A DNA stretch of 64,000 nt, taken from contig NZ_LMUX01000027.1 in the NCBI RefSeq assembly GCF_009765705.1, forward strand, positions 97,303 to 161,302. Reading direction: 5' to 3'. The notes under the pieces were generated by a model. That model was not told the origin of the DNA. It saw only the letters and a list, made by a program, of their open reading frames with translations, and searched no databases. Source of the DNA: Burkholderia sp. L27(2015). GTDB taxonomy: Bacteria; Pseudomonadota; Gammaproteobacteria; Burkholderiales; Burkholderiaceae. The number at the start of each line of letters is the position of its first letter. The stretch's first letter is position 1. The position numbers were made by a program, and so were the translations under genes. Shown one piece after another: positions 16,793-26,905 of the stretch.

Positions 16793-17251
16793 TCAGAGCG
16801 GCAACTGCGTATCGAATTTGATTTCGCGTAACACCATGCTGGTACGGACCTGCGCGACCGCCGGAATTTTGAAAATCCGTTCATGCAGGAATGCGTCGTA
16901 CGCCTTGATGTCAGGCGCGACGATCTTGAGAATATAGTCGGCTTCGCCGGTCGTGCTGTAGCACTCGGTCACCTGAGGACACAGCGCGATCTCGCGTTCG
17001 AACTGCTCGACGCCGCCCTCCGTATGACGCGCGAGATGAATGTGCGCGAGCGCGCAAATGTGCAAACCGAGTTTCTCGCGATCCAGCAACGCGGTATAGC
17101 GCTGAATCACACCCGATTGTTCCATATCCTTGATACGCCGCCAGCACGGCGTACTTGAGAGTCCGACCTGATCGGAAATCTCTTGCACTGATCGGCGTGC
17201 ATCGAGTTGCAGCAGCCGCAGGATCTTCTGGGAAAAAGCGTCGAGGCTCAA
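16793..17251 (-). CDS. Lrp/AsnC family transcriptional regulator
   Basis: A 152-residue regulator with a TTG start at 17251 preceded by gggag. The N-terminal helix-turn-helix is QKILRLLQLDARRSVQEISD followed by VGLSSTPCWRRIKDMEQSGVI. The RAM ligand-binding domain follows (VTECYSTTGEADYILKIVAP). It is divergent from the indolepyruvate ferredoxin oxidoreductase gene, an arrangement that recurs in proteobacteria, so it most likely senses an amino acid (Phe, Tyr or Trp is a guess) and controls that gene and itself. Confidence 0.95.
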   Translation of the reverse strand: MSLDAFSQKILRLLQLDARRSVQEISDQVGLSSTPCWRRIKDMEQSGVIQRYTALLDREKLGLHICALAHIHLARHTEGGVEQFEREIALCPQVTECYSTTGEADYILKIVAPDIKAYDAFLHERIFKIPAVAQVRTSMVLREIKFDTQLPL

Positions 17252-17599
17252 GGCATGACTCCCGCAGCGGATCGCCCGTAATTGATGGTAGAAGTGCCGA
17301 GAAGCGAAAGCAAACTCATTCGCTTTGCTCGGCGACCGTTCGCGCTGCGCCAGGGGTGTCCCGATGGCGCATCGCTGCGGACCTGGCGTTCAGTCGATCT
17401 TGCTGGTCAAGTGCGGCGCGCAAAGGACGCCGGTGAGTCTATGGGGCCAGCGGTTACCAGCGCTTAACAACGACTATTGGGGTCAACAAGAAGGAATATC
17501 CCAAAATGCAATACTCTCGGGTTATTTATACTCAATCATAGCGGGTTTCTCCGCAAAACCAAGTAAAGTATTTCTTAAGTAGAGGCTGAAAATAACGGG
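17252..17599. other. 348-bp divergent promoter region lrp / iorAB
   Basis: No gene is supported. An imperfect inverted repeat with outer arms gccgag and ctcggc spans ~17297-17332, close to the lrp start, and is a candidate Lrp site. An AT-rich part with tatact at ~17528 lies before the oxidoreductase gene. Confidence 0.5.
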
Positions 17600-20500
17600 A
17601 TGGACGCTCGTCGCGTGCTCACGCGCGCCGAAGTGCACCGTTATCCGGAGACAGCCTTGACCGATCATTCGAAAACAAGCGAAAACGTCACGCTTGCGCA
17701 ATATCAACTCACCGACAATCTGGTCGCCCGCCATGGGCAGATCTTTCTCACCGGAACCCAAGCGCTCGTGCGCCTGCCGCTGATGCAGCGGGCGTTGGAT
17801 GTGCAACGCGGCTGGAACACGGCCGGTTTCATCAGCGGCTATCGCGGCTCTCCGTTGGGCATGGTCGATCAGCAATTGTGGAAGGCCAAGAAGCTGCTCG
17901 AGGCCAACCAGATCCGCTTCTTGCCGGCGATCAACGAAGAGCTCGGCGGCACAGCGGTGCTGGGCAGCCAGCGGGTGGAGGCGGATCCCGAGCGCACCGT
18001 CGATGGGGTGTTTTCGATGTGGTACGGCAAGGGTCCCGGCGTCGATCGCGCGGGCGATGCGCTCAAGCACGGCAACGCGTTCGGTTCGTCGCCGCATGGC
18101 GGCGTGCTGGTGGTGGCGGGCGACGACCACGGCTGCGTGTCGTCGTCGATGCCGCACCAAAGCGACCATGCCTTGATGGCGTGGCAGATGCCCATCGTGA
18201 ACCCTGCCAACCTGGCCGACATGCTGGAATTCGGTCTGTACGGCTGGGCATTGTCGCGCTTTTGCGGCGCATGGGTAGGCTTCAAAGCGATCTCGGAAAC
18301 GGTCGAGTCGGGCGCGACAGTCAACCTCGATACGCTGCAGCTCGACTGGGGGCCGGCGCCCGGCAATCATGATGCAGACGGTTTGGCGGCAAGGCCCGGC
18401 GGCTTGCACAACCGCTGGCCCGATTTGCCCAGCCTCGATATCGAGGCGCGGCTTGCAGCCAAGCTTGACGCAGCCCGGCACTTTGCGCGTCTGCACAGCA
18501 TCGATCGATGGATTGCGCCCAGCCCACACGCCAACGTCGGCATCGTCACGTGTGGCAAGGCCCACCTCGATTTGATGGAGGCCCTGCGCCGCCTGGATCT
18601 CACGGTAGACGATCTCGAGCGTGCCGGCGTGAGGATCTACAAGGTCGGTCTTTCGTTCCCACTCGAAATGTCGCGTATCGACGCGCTGGTCGCGGGCTTA
18701 AGCGAAATTCTTGTCGTCGAGGAAAAAGGTCCGATCGTCGAGCAGCAGATCAAGGAGTACCTGTACAACCGGACCAGCGGCACACGCCCGCTTGTGTTGG
18801 GCAAGACGGACGCCGACGGCGCGCATTTGCTTTCCGCGCTGGGCGAGCTGCGCCCAGGACGGATTCTGCCGGTGTTCGCGCAGTGGCTGGCACGGCACAA
18901 GCCGGAGCTGGATCGATGCGAACGCGTGGTCGATCTGGTGGCGCCGCAGATACTCTCGAACGCCGCCGACGGCGTGAAACGGCTACCGTATTTTTGCCCG
19001 GGCTGTCCGCATAACACCTCCACCCGTGTGCCGGAAGGATCGGTCGCGCATGCCGGGATAGGTTGCCACTTCATGGCGTCCTGGATGACGCGCGCCGATA
19101 GCGCCGAAACCACCGGACTGATCCAGATGGGCGGCGAAGGCGTCGATTGGGCCGCGCACGGCATGTTCACCAAAACCCCGCATATTTTCCAGAACCTCGG
19201 TGACGGCACGTACTTCCACTCGGGCATCCTGGCGATCCGCCAGGCTGTAGCGGCGCGCGCCAACATCACCTACAAGATTCTCTATAACGATGCCGTGGCG
19301 ATGACAGGTGGGCAGCCGGTCGATGGCAGCATCTCGGTACCGCAGATCGCGCGGCAGGTCGAAGCGGAAGGGGTGGTACGCCTGGCGGTGGTCAGCGACG
19401 AACCGGAAAAATTCGATGGTCACAAACAGCAATTTCCGTCGCAAACCACATTCCATCACCGCGACGATCTCGACACCGTACAGCGCGAATTGCGCGAGAT
19501 CGCGGGCGTCACCGCGCTGATTTACGACCAGACTTGCGCCGCGGAAAAGCGCCGGCGCCGCAAGAAAAACGAGTTTCCCGATCCCGACAAGCGCTTGTTC
19601 ATCAACACGGCAGTGTGCGAGGGCTGCGGCGATTGCGGCGTGCAATCGAACTGTCTCGCGGTCGAACCGGTGGAAACCGAGCTGGGGCGCAAACGCCGCA
19701 TCGATCAATCGTCATGCAACAAAGACTTCTCGTGCGTGAACGGCTTCTGTCCGAGCTTCGTGACATTGGAAGGCGCACGCGTGAAAAAGCCGTCGGGCGC
19801 GGTGTTCGATCCGGCCGCGCTGGCGGCGCGCGTCGACGCGCTGGCCCAGCCGCAAGTGCAACTCTTTGACGCGCCCTACGACATCCTGGTGACGGGCGTG
19901 GGCGGCACCGGTGTCGTGACGGTCGGCGCGCTGATCAGCATGGCCGCGCATCTTGAAGGCAAAAGCGCTTCGGTGCTGGACTTCATGGGTTTTGCGCAAA
20001 AGGGCGGCGCGGTTTTGTCGTTTGTCCGCTTCGCCGCGCGTGCCGAGTTCCTCAACCAGGTGCGCATCGATACGCAACAAGCCGACGTACTGCTTGCTTG
20101 CGACATGGTGGTGGGCGCCGGCGCCGATGCGCTGCAGACGGTAAGGCGTGGACGCACGCGGATCGTGGTCAATACCCATGCCATTCCGAACGCCAGTTTC
20201 GTGCAAAATCCCGACGCCGATTTGCACGGCGACGCGCTGCTGGAGAAGATGTGCGCCGCGGCCGGCGATCAGCATTTGGACGCTTGCGATGCGCAAGCAC
20301 TGGCCACACGTTTCCTCGGCGATACGATGGGTGCCAATATTGTGATGCTCGGTTACACCTGGCAACTCGGACTGATTCCGGTATCGCTGGTCGCCCTGCT
20401 GCGTGCGATCGAGCTGAACAACGTCGCGGTCCCGATGAACCGGCTCGCGCTGAGCTTGGGACGGCTTGCCGCCGCCGATCCAGCGGGGCTGGACGCCTTG

Positions 20501-21346
20501 CTGCATGGCGCGGGGCCCGTTGTTGGCGCAGCCGCCGGTGTGGGCGCGGGTATCGGCGCGGGTGTGGGAATCGACGCAGCGGTTGATCCTCAACGCGACA
20601 ATGCGAATCTCGTGGCCGATCGCCGCGACCGGTTGCTCGCCTACGGTGGCGGCGCGCAAGGTGCACGTTACGCGGCGCGATACCAAGCCTTGATCGAGCA
20701 GGGGCGTCACGCTGAAATCCGGGTCAGCGGCGTCGAGGGCCCGTTGACCGCCGCAGTGGCCGAGACCTTTTATCGTCTGCTAGCGGTCAAGGACGAATAT
20801 GAGGTGGCGCGTCTTTATACCGACGGCAGCTTCCGCGCGCAGGTCGAAAGCCAGTTCGAGGCCGTCGACGGCCGCGCATTGAAGGTCAAGTTCCATATGG
20901 CGCCGCCGGGATTGGCGCGCGGGACCACCGCAGGCGGGCGACCCCGCAAGCTGACCTTTGGCAGTTGGTTGTGGCCGGTGCTCGGTTTGATGGCGCGCGC
21001 CAAATTCCTGCGCGGCTCGTTGATCGACCCGTTCGGCCGCACGCTGGAGCGCAAAATGGAGCGTGCGCTGCCGGGCGACTACGAGACGACGCTGGCGCAA
21101 TTGTTGAGCAAGCTCGAACCCGGCAACCTGGACGCGGCCGTCGAACTGGCAGGCTTGCATGCCAAGATTCGCGGTTACGGTCCGGTCAAGTTGGCCAATC
21201 TGGTCGCGATCAAGAAGCGCGAGCAAGCGCTGGGGCGCCAGCTCGGTGTCGACGTGGCAACCGCGCCGGTCGTCAAGGAAGCGATGGCGGAACTCGCGTC
21301 TGGCACGAACATGCTCAAGGGAATCCCGGTGGTTACGGTGCGCTGA
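17600..21346 (+). CDS. Indolepyruvate ferredoxin oxidoreductase, fused alpha-beta form
   Basis: A 1248-residue single-chain 2-oxoacid:ferredoxin oxidoreductase. Order: pyrimidine-binding TPP region (FISGYRGSPLGMVDQQLW, SMWYGKGPGVDRAGDA), TPP-binding C-terminal part (YFCPGCPHNTSTRVPEGS, GIGCHFMASWM, MGGEGVDWAAHGMF), a ferredoxin-like cysteine cluster near residue 675 (CEGCGDCGVQSNC), and an IorB-like gamma domain (ILVTGVGGTGVVTVGALI). It oxidatively decarboxylates aryl pyruvates from Phe, Tyr and Trp to acyl-CoA with ferredoxin as acceptor; it works at the end of aromatic amino-acid breakdown. A Gly/Ala/Val repeat insert (~20515-20580) looks like a simple-sequence expansion. The ATG at 17600 could be replaced by a TTG at 17657. 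Confidence 0.93.
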   Translation: MDARRVLTRAEVHRYPETALTDHSKTSENVTLAQYQLTDNLVARHGQIFLTGTQALVRLPLMQRALDVQRGWNTAGFISGYRGSPLGMVDQQLWKAKKLLEANQIRFLPAINEELGGTAVLGSQRVEADPERTVDGVFSMWYGKGPGVDRAGDALKHGNAFGSSPHGGVLVVAGDDHGCVSSSMPHQSDHALMAWQMPIVNPANLADMLEFGLYGWALSRFCGAWVGFKAISETVESGATVNLDTLQLDWGPAPGNHDADGLAARPGGLHNRWPDLPSLDIEARLAAKLDAARHFARLHSIDRWIAPSPHANVGIVTCGKAHLDLMEALRRLDLTVDDLERAGVRIYKVGLSFPLEMSRIDALVAGLSEILVVEEKGPIVEQQIKEYLYNRTSGTRPLVLGKTDADGAHLLSALGELRPGRILPVFAQWLARHKPELDRCERVVDLVAPQILSNAADGVKRLPYFCPGCPHNTSTRVPEGSVAHAGIGCHFMASWMTRADSAETTGLIQMGGEGVDWAAHGMFTKTPHIFQNLGDGTYFHSGILAIRQAVAARANITYKILYNDAVAMTGGQPVDGSISVPQIARQVEAEGVVRLAVVSDEPEKFDGHKQQFPSQTTFHHRDDLDTVQRELREIAGVTALIYDQTCAAEKRRRRKKNEFPDPDKRLFINTAVCEGCGDCGVQSNCLAVEPVETELGRKRRIDQSSCNKDFSCVNGFCPSFVTLEGARVKKPSGAVFDPAALAARVDALAQPQVQLFDAPYDILVTGVGGTGVVTVGALISMAAHLEGKSASVLDFMGFAQKGGAVLSFVRFAARAEFLNQVRIDTQQADVLLACDMVVGAGADALQTVRRGRTRIVVNTHAIPNASFVQNPDADLHGDALLEKMCAAAGDQHLDACDAQALATRFLGDTMGANIVMLGYTWQLGLIPVSLVALLRAIELNNVAVPMNRLALSLGRLAAADPAGLDALLHGAGPVVGAAAGVGAGIGAGVGIDAAVDPQRDNANLVADRRDRLLAYGGGAQGARYAARYQALIEQGRHAEIRVSGVEGPLTAAVAETFYRLLAVKDEYEVARLYTDGSFRAQVESQFEAVDGRALKVKFHMAPPGLARGTTAGGRPRKLTFGSWLWPVLGLMARAKFLRGSLIDPFGRTLERKMERALPGDYETTLAQLLSKLEPGNLDAAVELAGLHAKIRGYGPVKLANLVAIKKREQALGRQLGVDVATAPVVKEAMAELASGTNMLKGIPVVTVR

Positions 21347-21388
21347 ACGCGCTCGAAGCGATTCCGGGTAGCCGATGGCTCCGACGGC

Positions 21389-22015
21389 TCACGCCGCTGC
21401 ATCCTCGGGCGGTGGCGAGGCGATGGCTGCCGTGGCGGGCGCGGTTGCCGCAGCTGCCTGTGTTGCACGCAATTCGGCCAGCATGTTGCAAAACAACGCG
21501 CCTTGCTCGATCGCGTCGTCGAGCGCGACGTGTGTGTGCGGGTGCGGGTCGAACCAGTGCTTGGGAAAGCGCGGTTTGATGCACTTGCGGTACGGCATAC
21601 CGGTTATCGCGAACGCGAGCGTCTTGATATCGAGCGCCGACCACGAAAACGGACAGCGTTCGGCAAATCGCATCATGTACCAAAACATATAGGTGAAATC
21701 GAAGCCGGCCGGGAACGCGACGAACACGGGCTTGCCCGGCAGTGCTTCGACCCATTTCACATAATCGGGCAGCGCTTTTTCGGGCGTTTGCAAATCCTTG
21801 CGACAGGCGGCCCATGCCTCCGGTTGAGTCTTCCACCAAGCGGCCTGAATCGGGTGGGGGGCCGACCCCGGCAAAGTTTCGAGATTGGCCGAAAACGTCG
21901 CAATCAACTCCTTGTCCGCGGTGTAGGCGGCCGATGCAAAGCTGAGCATGGAATGAGGGCCGGGAATCGGGCCATCGGCCTCGATATCGGTGCTGACGTA
22001 AATTTCCTGACTCAT
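21389..22015 (-). CDS. DnaQ-fold (DEDDh) 3'-5' exonuclease
   Basis: With the ATG at 22015 the protein has 208 residues; an upstream start at 22096 would add 27 unconserved residues. The Exo I motif is [12 protein letters not shown] with the metal-binding Asp and Glu, Exo II lies around [14 protein letters not shown], and Exo III is [13 protein letters not shown] with the catalytic His and Asp. It is closest to single-domain exoribonuclease-type proteins in proteobacteria. The last ~25 residues are Ala/Pro/Thr low complexity. It is convergent with the indolepyruvate oxidoreductase gene 42 bp away. Confidence 0.85.
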   Translation of the reverse strand: MSQEIYVSTDIEADGPIPGPHSMLSFASAAYTADKELIATFSANLETLPGSAPHPIQAAWWKTQPEAWAACRKDLQTPEKALPDYVKWVEALPGKPVFVAFPAGFDFTYMFWYMMRFAERCPFSWSALDIKTLAFAITGMPYRKCIKPRFPKHWFDPHPHTHVALDDAIEQGALFCNMLAELRATQAAAATAPATAAIASPPPEDAAA

Positions 22016-22645
22016 AAGCTGACTCCGTGGGTTGCGTGCGGTTGCGCTGGGCGCACCTGCAAGCAGGGCCGAACCCGGGAGATGCCCGTACTGCACGGTG
22101 TGTTCGTTCGAACCGGCAGAAGTGGGCGATCGATCGGATCGACCAAAGCCCCTATTGTATCGACAGGCGCGACACGCTGGTGTCGCATTGCCGGGGCCTG
22201 CCGGTGCTTGCCGATGCCAAGTGCGATGCCAAAAATGGCGGTTCCGACGCGAAATCGGGTAGGCTGTATAATAGATTCACTACCACTCGTAATCTGCATC
22301 AAATTGCGCCCCAATTTAACGTGGTGCACGTTTCAGTACCCGCCGTCCGACAGCAGAACCGTCGAGCACACGCCGGGTGCAAAGAGTTAGCCCCGCTAGC
22401 ACGCTTGCCTTAAGCGCGAGAACTTCGTTGGCGGTCGGTTCAAGTATCAAGTCAGTACGCGCAGACGCGGGAAATCCCGGTCTGGCGGGCATGCAGCAAT
22501 GCCACATCCGCTGCGGCCGGTAATTGACGTACCCGTTAGACACATCCGCATCAGACAGCGATTTCTGTCGGAGGTGATCTTCCATTGCGTCCGGATTTTT
22601 AACCCAGTGGCGGCTTATAGCCCCTGCTTTAAAAAGGGATAGGTT
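22016..22645. other. 630-bp region without a supported gene
   Basis: The open frames here have no family resemblance. A perfect TATAAT at 22267-22272 (plus strand) may start a long leader for rlpA, with no convincing -35 box. The GC content is slightly below that of the flanks. I see nothing else that can be supported. Confidence 0.5.
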
Positions 22646-23230
22646 TTGAGAGCATTTCACTTCTCTGTTACTCATACGTTTAGCAGCCTGGTCGTGGCAC
22701 TTTTGCTCGCCGGCTGTGCCACCCAGCCGGGTGAGCATGCAGCAACCAGCCCTTCCGGCATTGTAAATAGCACTGCGCAAGCAGGCGGCCAACCTGGCGA
22801 CGTTTTCTCCGGCCAAGGTGAAAGCCACGGCGCCACCTCGGGCTCTTCATTGGCCGACGCGCAGCCGCTCACTGCACCCGATGTATCGAAATTTCATCAA
22901 GAAGGCCGAGCATCGTGGTACGGGCATAAATTCGCCGGACGCCGCACTGCCAGCGGCGAGCGCTACGACATGGCTGCGCTGACGGCGGCGCACCGCTCTT
23001 TGCCGATGTCGAGTTACGTGCGCGTGACAAACAAGAGTTCGGGTAAATCGGTTGTGGTGCGCATCAACGATCGTGGCCCTTATCTCGGCAACCGTATCAT
23101 CGACTTGTCAGTTGCGGCGGCCAGTGCGCTGGACCTGCAGCATAGCGGCACGGCACGGGTCGAAATTCAGGGCTTGTCTGCGGACGAAGCCCAAGAGGCA
23201 CGAGGCGCGGTACTGGCATCGGGTAAATAA
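22646..23230 (+). CDS. rlpA: RlpA-like septal ring lipoprotein / lytic transglycosylase
   Basis: A 194-residue lipoprotein with a TTG start at 22646. The signal peptide ends in the lipobox LLAGC (Cys ~24), so it is lipid-anchored, most likely in the outer membrane. A ~55-residue Ser/Gly/Ala linker precedes the double-psi beta-barrel: GRASWYGHKFAGRRTASGE with the active-site Glu, AAHRSLPMSSYVRVTN, and VVVRINDRGPYLGNRIIDLS with the active-site Asp. RlpA cleaves naked glycan strands at the septum in Pseudomonas. It lacks the C-terminal SPOR domain found in long RlpA forms. A terminator follows. Confidence 0.92.
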   Translation: MRAFHFSVTHTFSSLVVALLLAGCATQPGEHAATSPSGIVNSTAQAGGQPGDVFSGQGESHGATSGSSLADAQPLTAPDVSKFHQEGRASWYGHKFAGRRTASGERYDMAALTAAHRSLPMSSYVRVTNKSSGKSVVVRINDRGPYLGNRIIDLSVAAASALDLQHSGTARVEIQGLSADEAQEARGAVLASGK

Positions 23231-23268
23231 GCGCTTCTCGTTTCCCATAACGACCCTCTGATCCTCGC

Positions 23269-23299
23269 CAGGCGACGTTTCGCGCTCGCCTGTTTTCCT
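23269..23299 (+). terminator. Rho-independent terminator after rlpA
   Basis: The stem caggcga/tcgcctg with a 10-nt loop is followed by ttttcctt, about 40 bp after the rlpA stop. Confidence 0.75.
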
Positions 23300-23389
23300 T
23301 ACATTCCTGGCCGTTGGGCCAGGGTGTGCCAACTTGCGACTCTGCTCAAAATAGGGCTCACCAGAACCCACAACTTTTTTGCAGCCAGC

Positions 23390-23737
23390 ATGTCGAAATC
23401 CATCGGCAAGACCTTTGAGAACAGGGCGTTGGCCCTTCTCGAACACGAGGGGCTCGAATTGATCGAGCGCAATCTCAATTTTCGCTGCGGCGAGATCGAT
23501 CTTTTGATGCGCGATCCGGCAGGCGTGCTCGTGTTTGTCGAAGTGCGCGCGCGCGCCGACTCGCGTTTTGGAGGTGCTGCGGCCAGCATAGGCATCGCCA
23601 AGCGCGCTCGGTTGCGGTGCGCCGCGCGGCAAGTGCTGGCTCGGTGGCGCGGCCCCAGTCCGCCGTGCCGCTTTGACGTGGTAGCGTTCGATGGTGGTCG
23701 CTGTGACTGGTTGCCGCATGTGTTCGACGGCTTTTGA
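23390..23737 (+). CDS. yraN: YraN family (UPF0102) nuclease-fold protein
   Basis: The ATG at 23390 gives 115 residues, the usual length. Family motifs are KTFENRALALLEHEGLELIE, NLNFRCGEIDLLMRD and VFVEVRARADSRFGG: the restriction-endonuclease-like core E...GEIDL...EVR is intact. The biological role is not settled; the gene is usually next to rsmI and diaA, as here. It is 63 bp upstream of the gmhA/diaA-like gene on the same strand. An in-frame extension to 23324 is not conserved. Confidence 0.93.
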   Translation: MSKSIGKTFENRALALLEHEGLELIERNLNFRCGEIDLLMRDPAGVLVFVEVRARADSRFGGAAASIGIAKRARLRCAARQVLARWRGPSPPCRFDVVAFDGGRCDWLPHVFDGF

Positions 23738-23740
23738 TAA

Positions 23741-24391
<651 letters not shown>

Positions 24392-24510
24392 GCGATTGAG
24401 CGACTGGGCGACTGGGTGTAAAGGCGAGGACTACGATCTGGCTTAATTATGTGGCTTCATGAGCGGGTTACCGCCGCCCACGCCGAACGCTATTCAAGGA
24501 GAACCTGATT

Positions 24511-25323
24511 TTGACGATTTCGACTCGCTTCACGAATACAGTGGTCAAGGCCGTTTTTGGCATTGGCGTTATCGCGTCGTTGCAGGGTTGCCCGTTGCTG
24601 GTGGTCGGCGCGGCCGGCGGCGGTGCTCTGGTTGCGAGCGACCGGCGCACGGTCGGCACGCAAACCGAGGACCGCGAAATCCAGGTCAAGACGCAGGTGC
24701 AGATGAATCACGATTTGCCCGACGACGCTCATGCAAGCGCGACCGTCATCAACCGGCGGGTGTTGTTGACCGGCGAGGTGCCTACCGAGGCCGCGAAAAA
24801 ACATGCCGGAGACATTGCGCGTGGCGTCGACAACGTACAGGGCGTAATCAACGAACTGGGTGTCATGCCCGAGGCGTCGTTTACCGATCGCTCGAACGAC
24901 CTGTATCTTGAAGGTCGCGTGAAAAGCGCCCTAATTGCCGAGAGGGGTATTTCGGCCAACGATTTCAAAGTGGTCGGCTCGCGCGGCAATATTTACTTGA
25001 TGGGTCTCGTCACCAAGGCTGAAGGCGATCAGGGCGCGCTGGTCGCAAGCCAAGTGCCCGGCGTCATGGGGGTCGTTAAAGTGTATCGCTACATCACACC
25101 GGAGGAGGCTCGCGCCTTGTCGCTCGATACGCAATTCGACTCGAGTTCCAATCAGAATTCGAATTCGAGCTCAGCGCCGATATCGGGAGCCGGTGGCATG
25201 GCGAACGGTAATGCTTCGGTGGCCAATACTGCGGCAAATGCGCCGGCCACCACGTCCCCGGTCGATCTGCAGAGTCCCGCACCTATCGTCGATTCGACGC
25301 CCAAGCCGGTCGAGTTGAAATAA
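24511..25323 (+). CDS. BON-domain lipoprotein, DolP (YraP)-like
   Basis: A 270-residue protein with a TTG start at 24511 preceded by aaggag. The signal peptide ends in IASLQGC, a lipobox-like site, so it is probably an outer-membrane lipoprotein. Two BON domains follow at ~50-120 (VINRRVLLTGEVPTEAAKKH) and ~128-195 (KVVGSRGNIYLMGLVTKAE). The last ~70 residues are Ser/Asn/Ala/Pro low complexity, absent from E. coli DolP. DolP binds anionic phospholipid at division sites and supports outer-membrane integrity. It is downstream of the diaA-like gene. Confidence 0.9.
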   Translation: MTISTRFTNTVVKAVFGIGVIASLQGCPLLVVGAAGGGALVASDRRTVGTQTEDREIQVKTQVQMNHDLPDDAHASATVINRRVLLTGEVPTEAAKKHAGDIARGVDNVQGVINELGVMPEASFTDRSNDLYLEGRVKSALIAERGISANDFKVVGSRGNIYLMGLVTKAEGDQGALVASQVPGVMGVVKVYRYITPEEARALSLDTQFDSSSNQNSNSSSAPISGAGGMANGNASVANTAANAPATTSPVDLQSPAPIVDSTPKPVELK

Positions 25324-25354
25324 CGCGAGTGTGCGTTCGCGCTGATCCTACCCG

Positions 25355-25699
25355 ATGAAACTTGCTCTTACGATAGTCGCGCTGGCGGCGAGCGGCGTAG
25401 CGTCGATTGCTCACGCTGCCGGCGGCCCCAGTGTCGATTCTGCCGCGGCCACGCAGATCGCCACCAAAAATGCCTGCTTCGGCTGCCATCAAGTGAACCG
25501 TAACGTGGTTGGGCCTTCGTTTCAGGAGATCGCCAGCAAATACGGGAGCGATCCGGGCGCGGTGCCCAAGCTGATGCAAAAAATCAAACAGGGTGGATCC
25601 GGTGTCTGGGGCATGCTACCGATGCCGTCCCATCCGAATATGAACGACGCCGATATCAAGACGGTGACCCAGTGGATTCTGGCGGGTGCCCCCAAATAA
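25355..25699 (+). CDS. Periplasmic class I cytochrome c
   Basis: A 114-residue protein with a signal peptide (MKLALTIVALAASGVASIAHA). The heme-binding CFGCH is at residues 41-45 and the distal Met ligand is in MLPMPSHPNM near residue 88. QVNRNVVGPSFQEIASKYG is typical of cytochrome c-551/c5-like electron carriers. It would carry electrons in the periplasm; the partner oxidase is not in the window. It starts 31 bp after the BON-domain gene on the same strand. Confidence 0.93.
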   Translation: MKLALTIVALAASGVASIAHAAGGPSVDSAAATQIATKNACFGCHQVNRNVVGPSFQEIASKYGSDPGAVPKLMQKIKQGGSGVWGMLPMPSHPNMNDADIKTVTQWILAGAPK

Positions 25700-25739
25700 A
25701 CGGGGATCTAGTTCTTAAGCGGGGCTCTAAGCGGGAGTT

Positions 25740-26615
25740 CTAGTCCTGCTTGAGTTCAAGCGCGCGCGCGTACAAAACTTTGCGCGAGGCGCCGGTCAAG
25801 GCCGCAGCCAGTTTGACCGCGGTGCTGGCCGACACTTCTTCCAGCAAAATTTTGAGCATCGCATCGTGCTCGGTCGCGCCCGTTTCCGCGGGCGGTGCCG
25901 CGCCTTGAACCACCAACACGAATTCACCGCGTTGGCGATTGGCGTCGGCTTCCAGCCACGCCGACGCCTCTCCCAAGGGGCACACATGCAGTGACTCGTG
26001 CAGCTTGGTCAACTCGCGCCCGATCAGGATGCGACGCTCGCCGCCCAACGCTAGAGCCAGTGCTGCCACTGTTTCGAGGATACGATGCGGCGCCTCGTAG
26101 AGCACCAGAGCCGGGACATGGGTAAGCCAGCTCTCCAGGTACTGCGCGCGTTGCCGGGCTTTGGTCGGCAGAAAACCAACAAACGTAAAGGTATCGACCC
26201 ATGCACCCGCGGCGCTTAACGCGGTTGCCAGCGCGCTGCAACCGGGTAGCGGCACAACCGTAAGACCCGCTGCACGCACGGCGTCCACGATCTTGGCGCC
26301 AGGGTCGGAAATGCCGGGCGTGCCGGCATCCGAGACGTAGGCTACCCGTTCGCCAGCGCGCAAGTGCTCGATGATCCGCGCCGCTGCTTCGTGCTCGTTG
26401 TGCTGATGGGCTGGAATCAATGGTTTGCTGATGCCATAACGCGACAACATCTGGCCTGTGGTGCGCGTATCTTCGGCCGCAATGCGATCCACCAGGTTGA
26501 GCAAATGCATCGCGCGCAATGTGATGTCCGCCAAATTGCCGATGGGGGTGGCCACCACATATAAGGTGGCGGCCGGATACTGCTGTGTCGCGGCGAACGA
26601 GAGAAGATCGGCCAA
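25740..26615 (-). CDS. rsmI: 16S rRNA 2'-O-methyltransferase RsmI
   Basis: From a TTG at 26615 with an aaagg ribosome site the protein has 291 residues, the usual length; a frame extension to 26714 is not conserved. Motifs: LYVVATPIGNLADITLRA (SAM fold), AAEDTRTTGQMLSRYG, AYVSDAGTPGISDPGA and TFVGFLPTKARQR. It methylates C1402 of 16S rRNA at the ribose. In E. coli its homologue yraL lies divergent from yraM-N; here it is convergent with the yraN-diaA-dolP-cytochrome genes. Confidence 0.95.
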   Translation of the reverse strand: MADLLSFAATQQYPAATLYVVATPIGNLADITLRAMHLLNLVDRIAAEDTRTTGQMLSRYGISKPLIPAHQHNEHEAAARIIEHLRAGERVAYVSDAGTPGISDPGAKIVDAVRAAGLTVVPLPGCSALATALSAAGAWVDTFTFVGFLPTKARQRAQYLESWLTHVPALVLYEAPHRILETVAALALALGGERRILIGRELTKLHESLHVCPLGEASAWLEADANRQRGEFVLVVQGAAPPAETGATEHDAMLKILLEEVSASTAVKLAAALTGASRKVLYARALELKQD

Positions 26616-26829
26616 CTGAAAACCTTTCGAAAATGCAATGTTGGCGCGTGGAGAAGACGCGCTTCGGTTTCGGCATTGTGCCACGCGCACAGCACAAGCT
26701 GGAGGACGCTGCAAAAGGCCAAACGCGCAGGCGTTTATGCTAGTATTTTCGAACGGCGTCCGATGAGGGTGGAATTTGGCGATGAAATTCGGAGGCCGCG
26801 CGTTTTACCGATGCGGAAAAGAATGCATG

Positions 26830-26905
26830 GGGGGTGTAGCTCAGTTGGGAGAGCGCAACGTTCGCAACGTTGAGGTCGTCGGTTCGATCCCGATCACCTC
26901 CACCA
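26830..26905 (+). tRNA. tRNA-Ala, anticodon CGC
   Basis: The cloverleaf folds fully over 76 nt. The acceptor GGGGGTG pairs with CACCTCC and includes a G3-U70 wobble, the alanine identity element. The D stem is GCTC/GAGC, the anticodon stem CAACG/CGTTG encloses TTCGCAA with anticodon CGC, and the T arm is GTCGG-TTCGATC-CCGAT with imperfect base pairing at the outer end. The discriminator is A and CCA is encoded. Confidence 0.93.
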
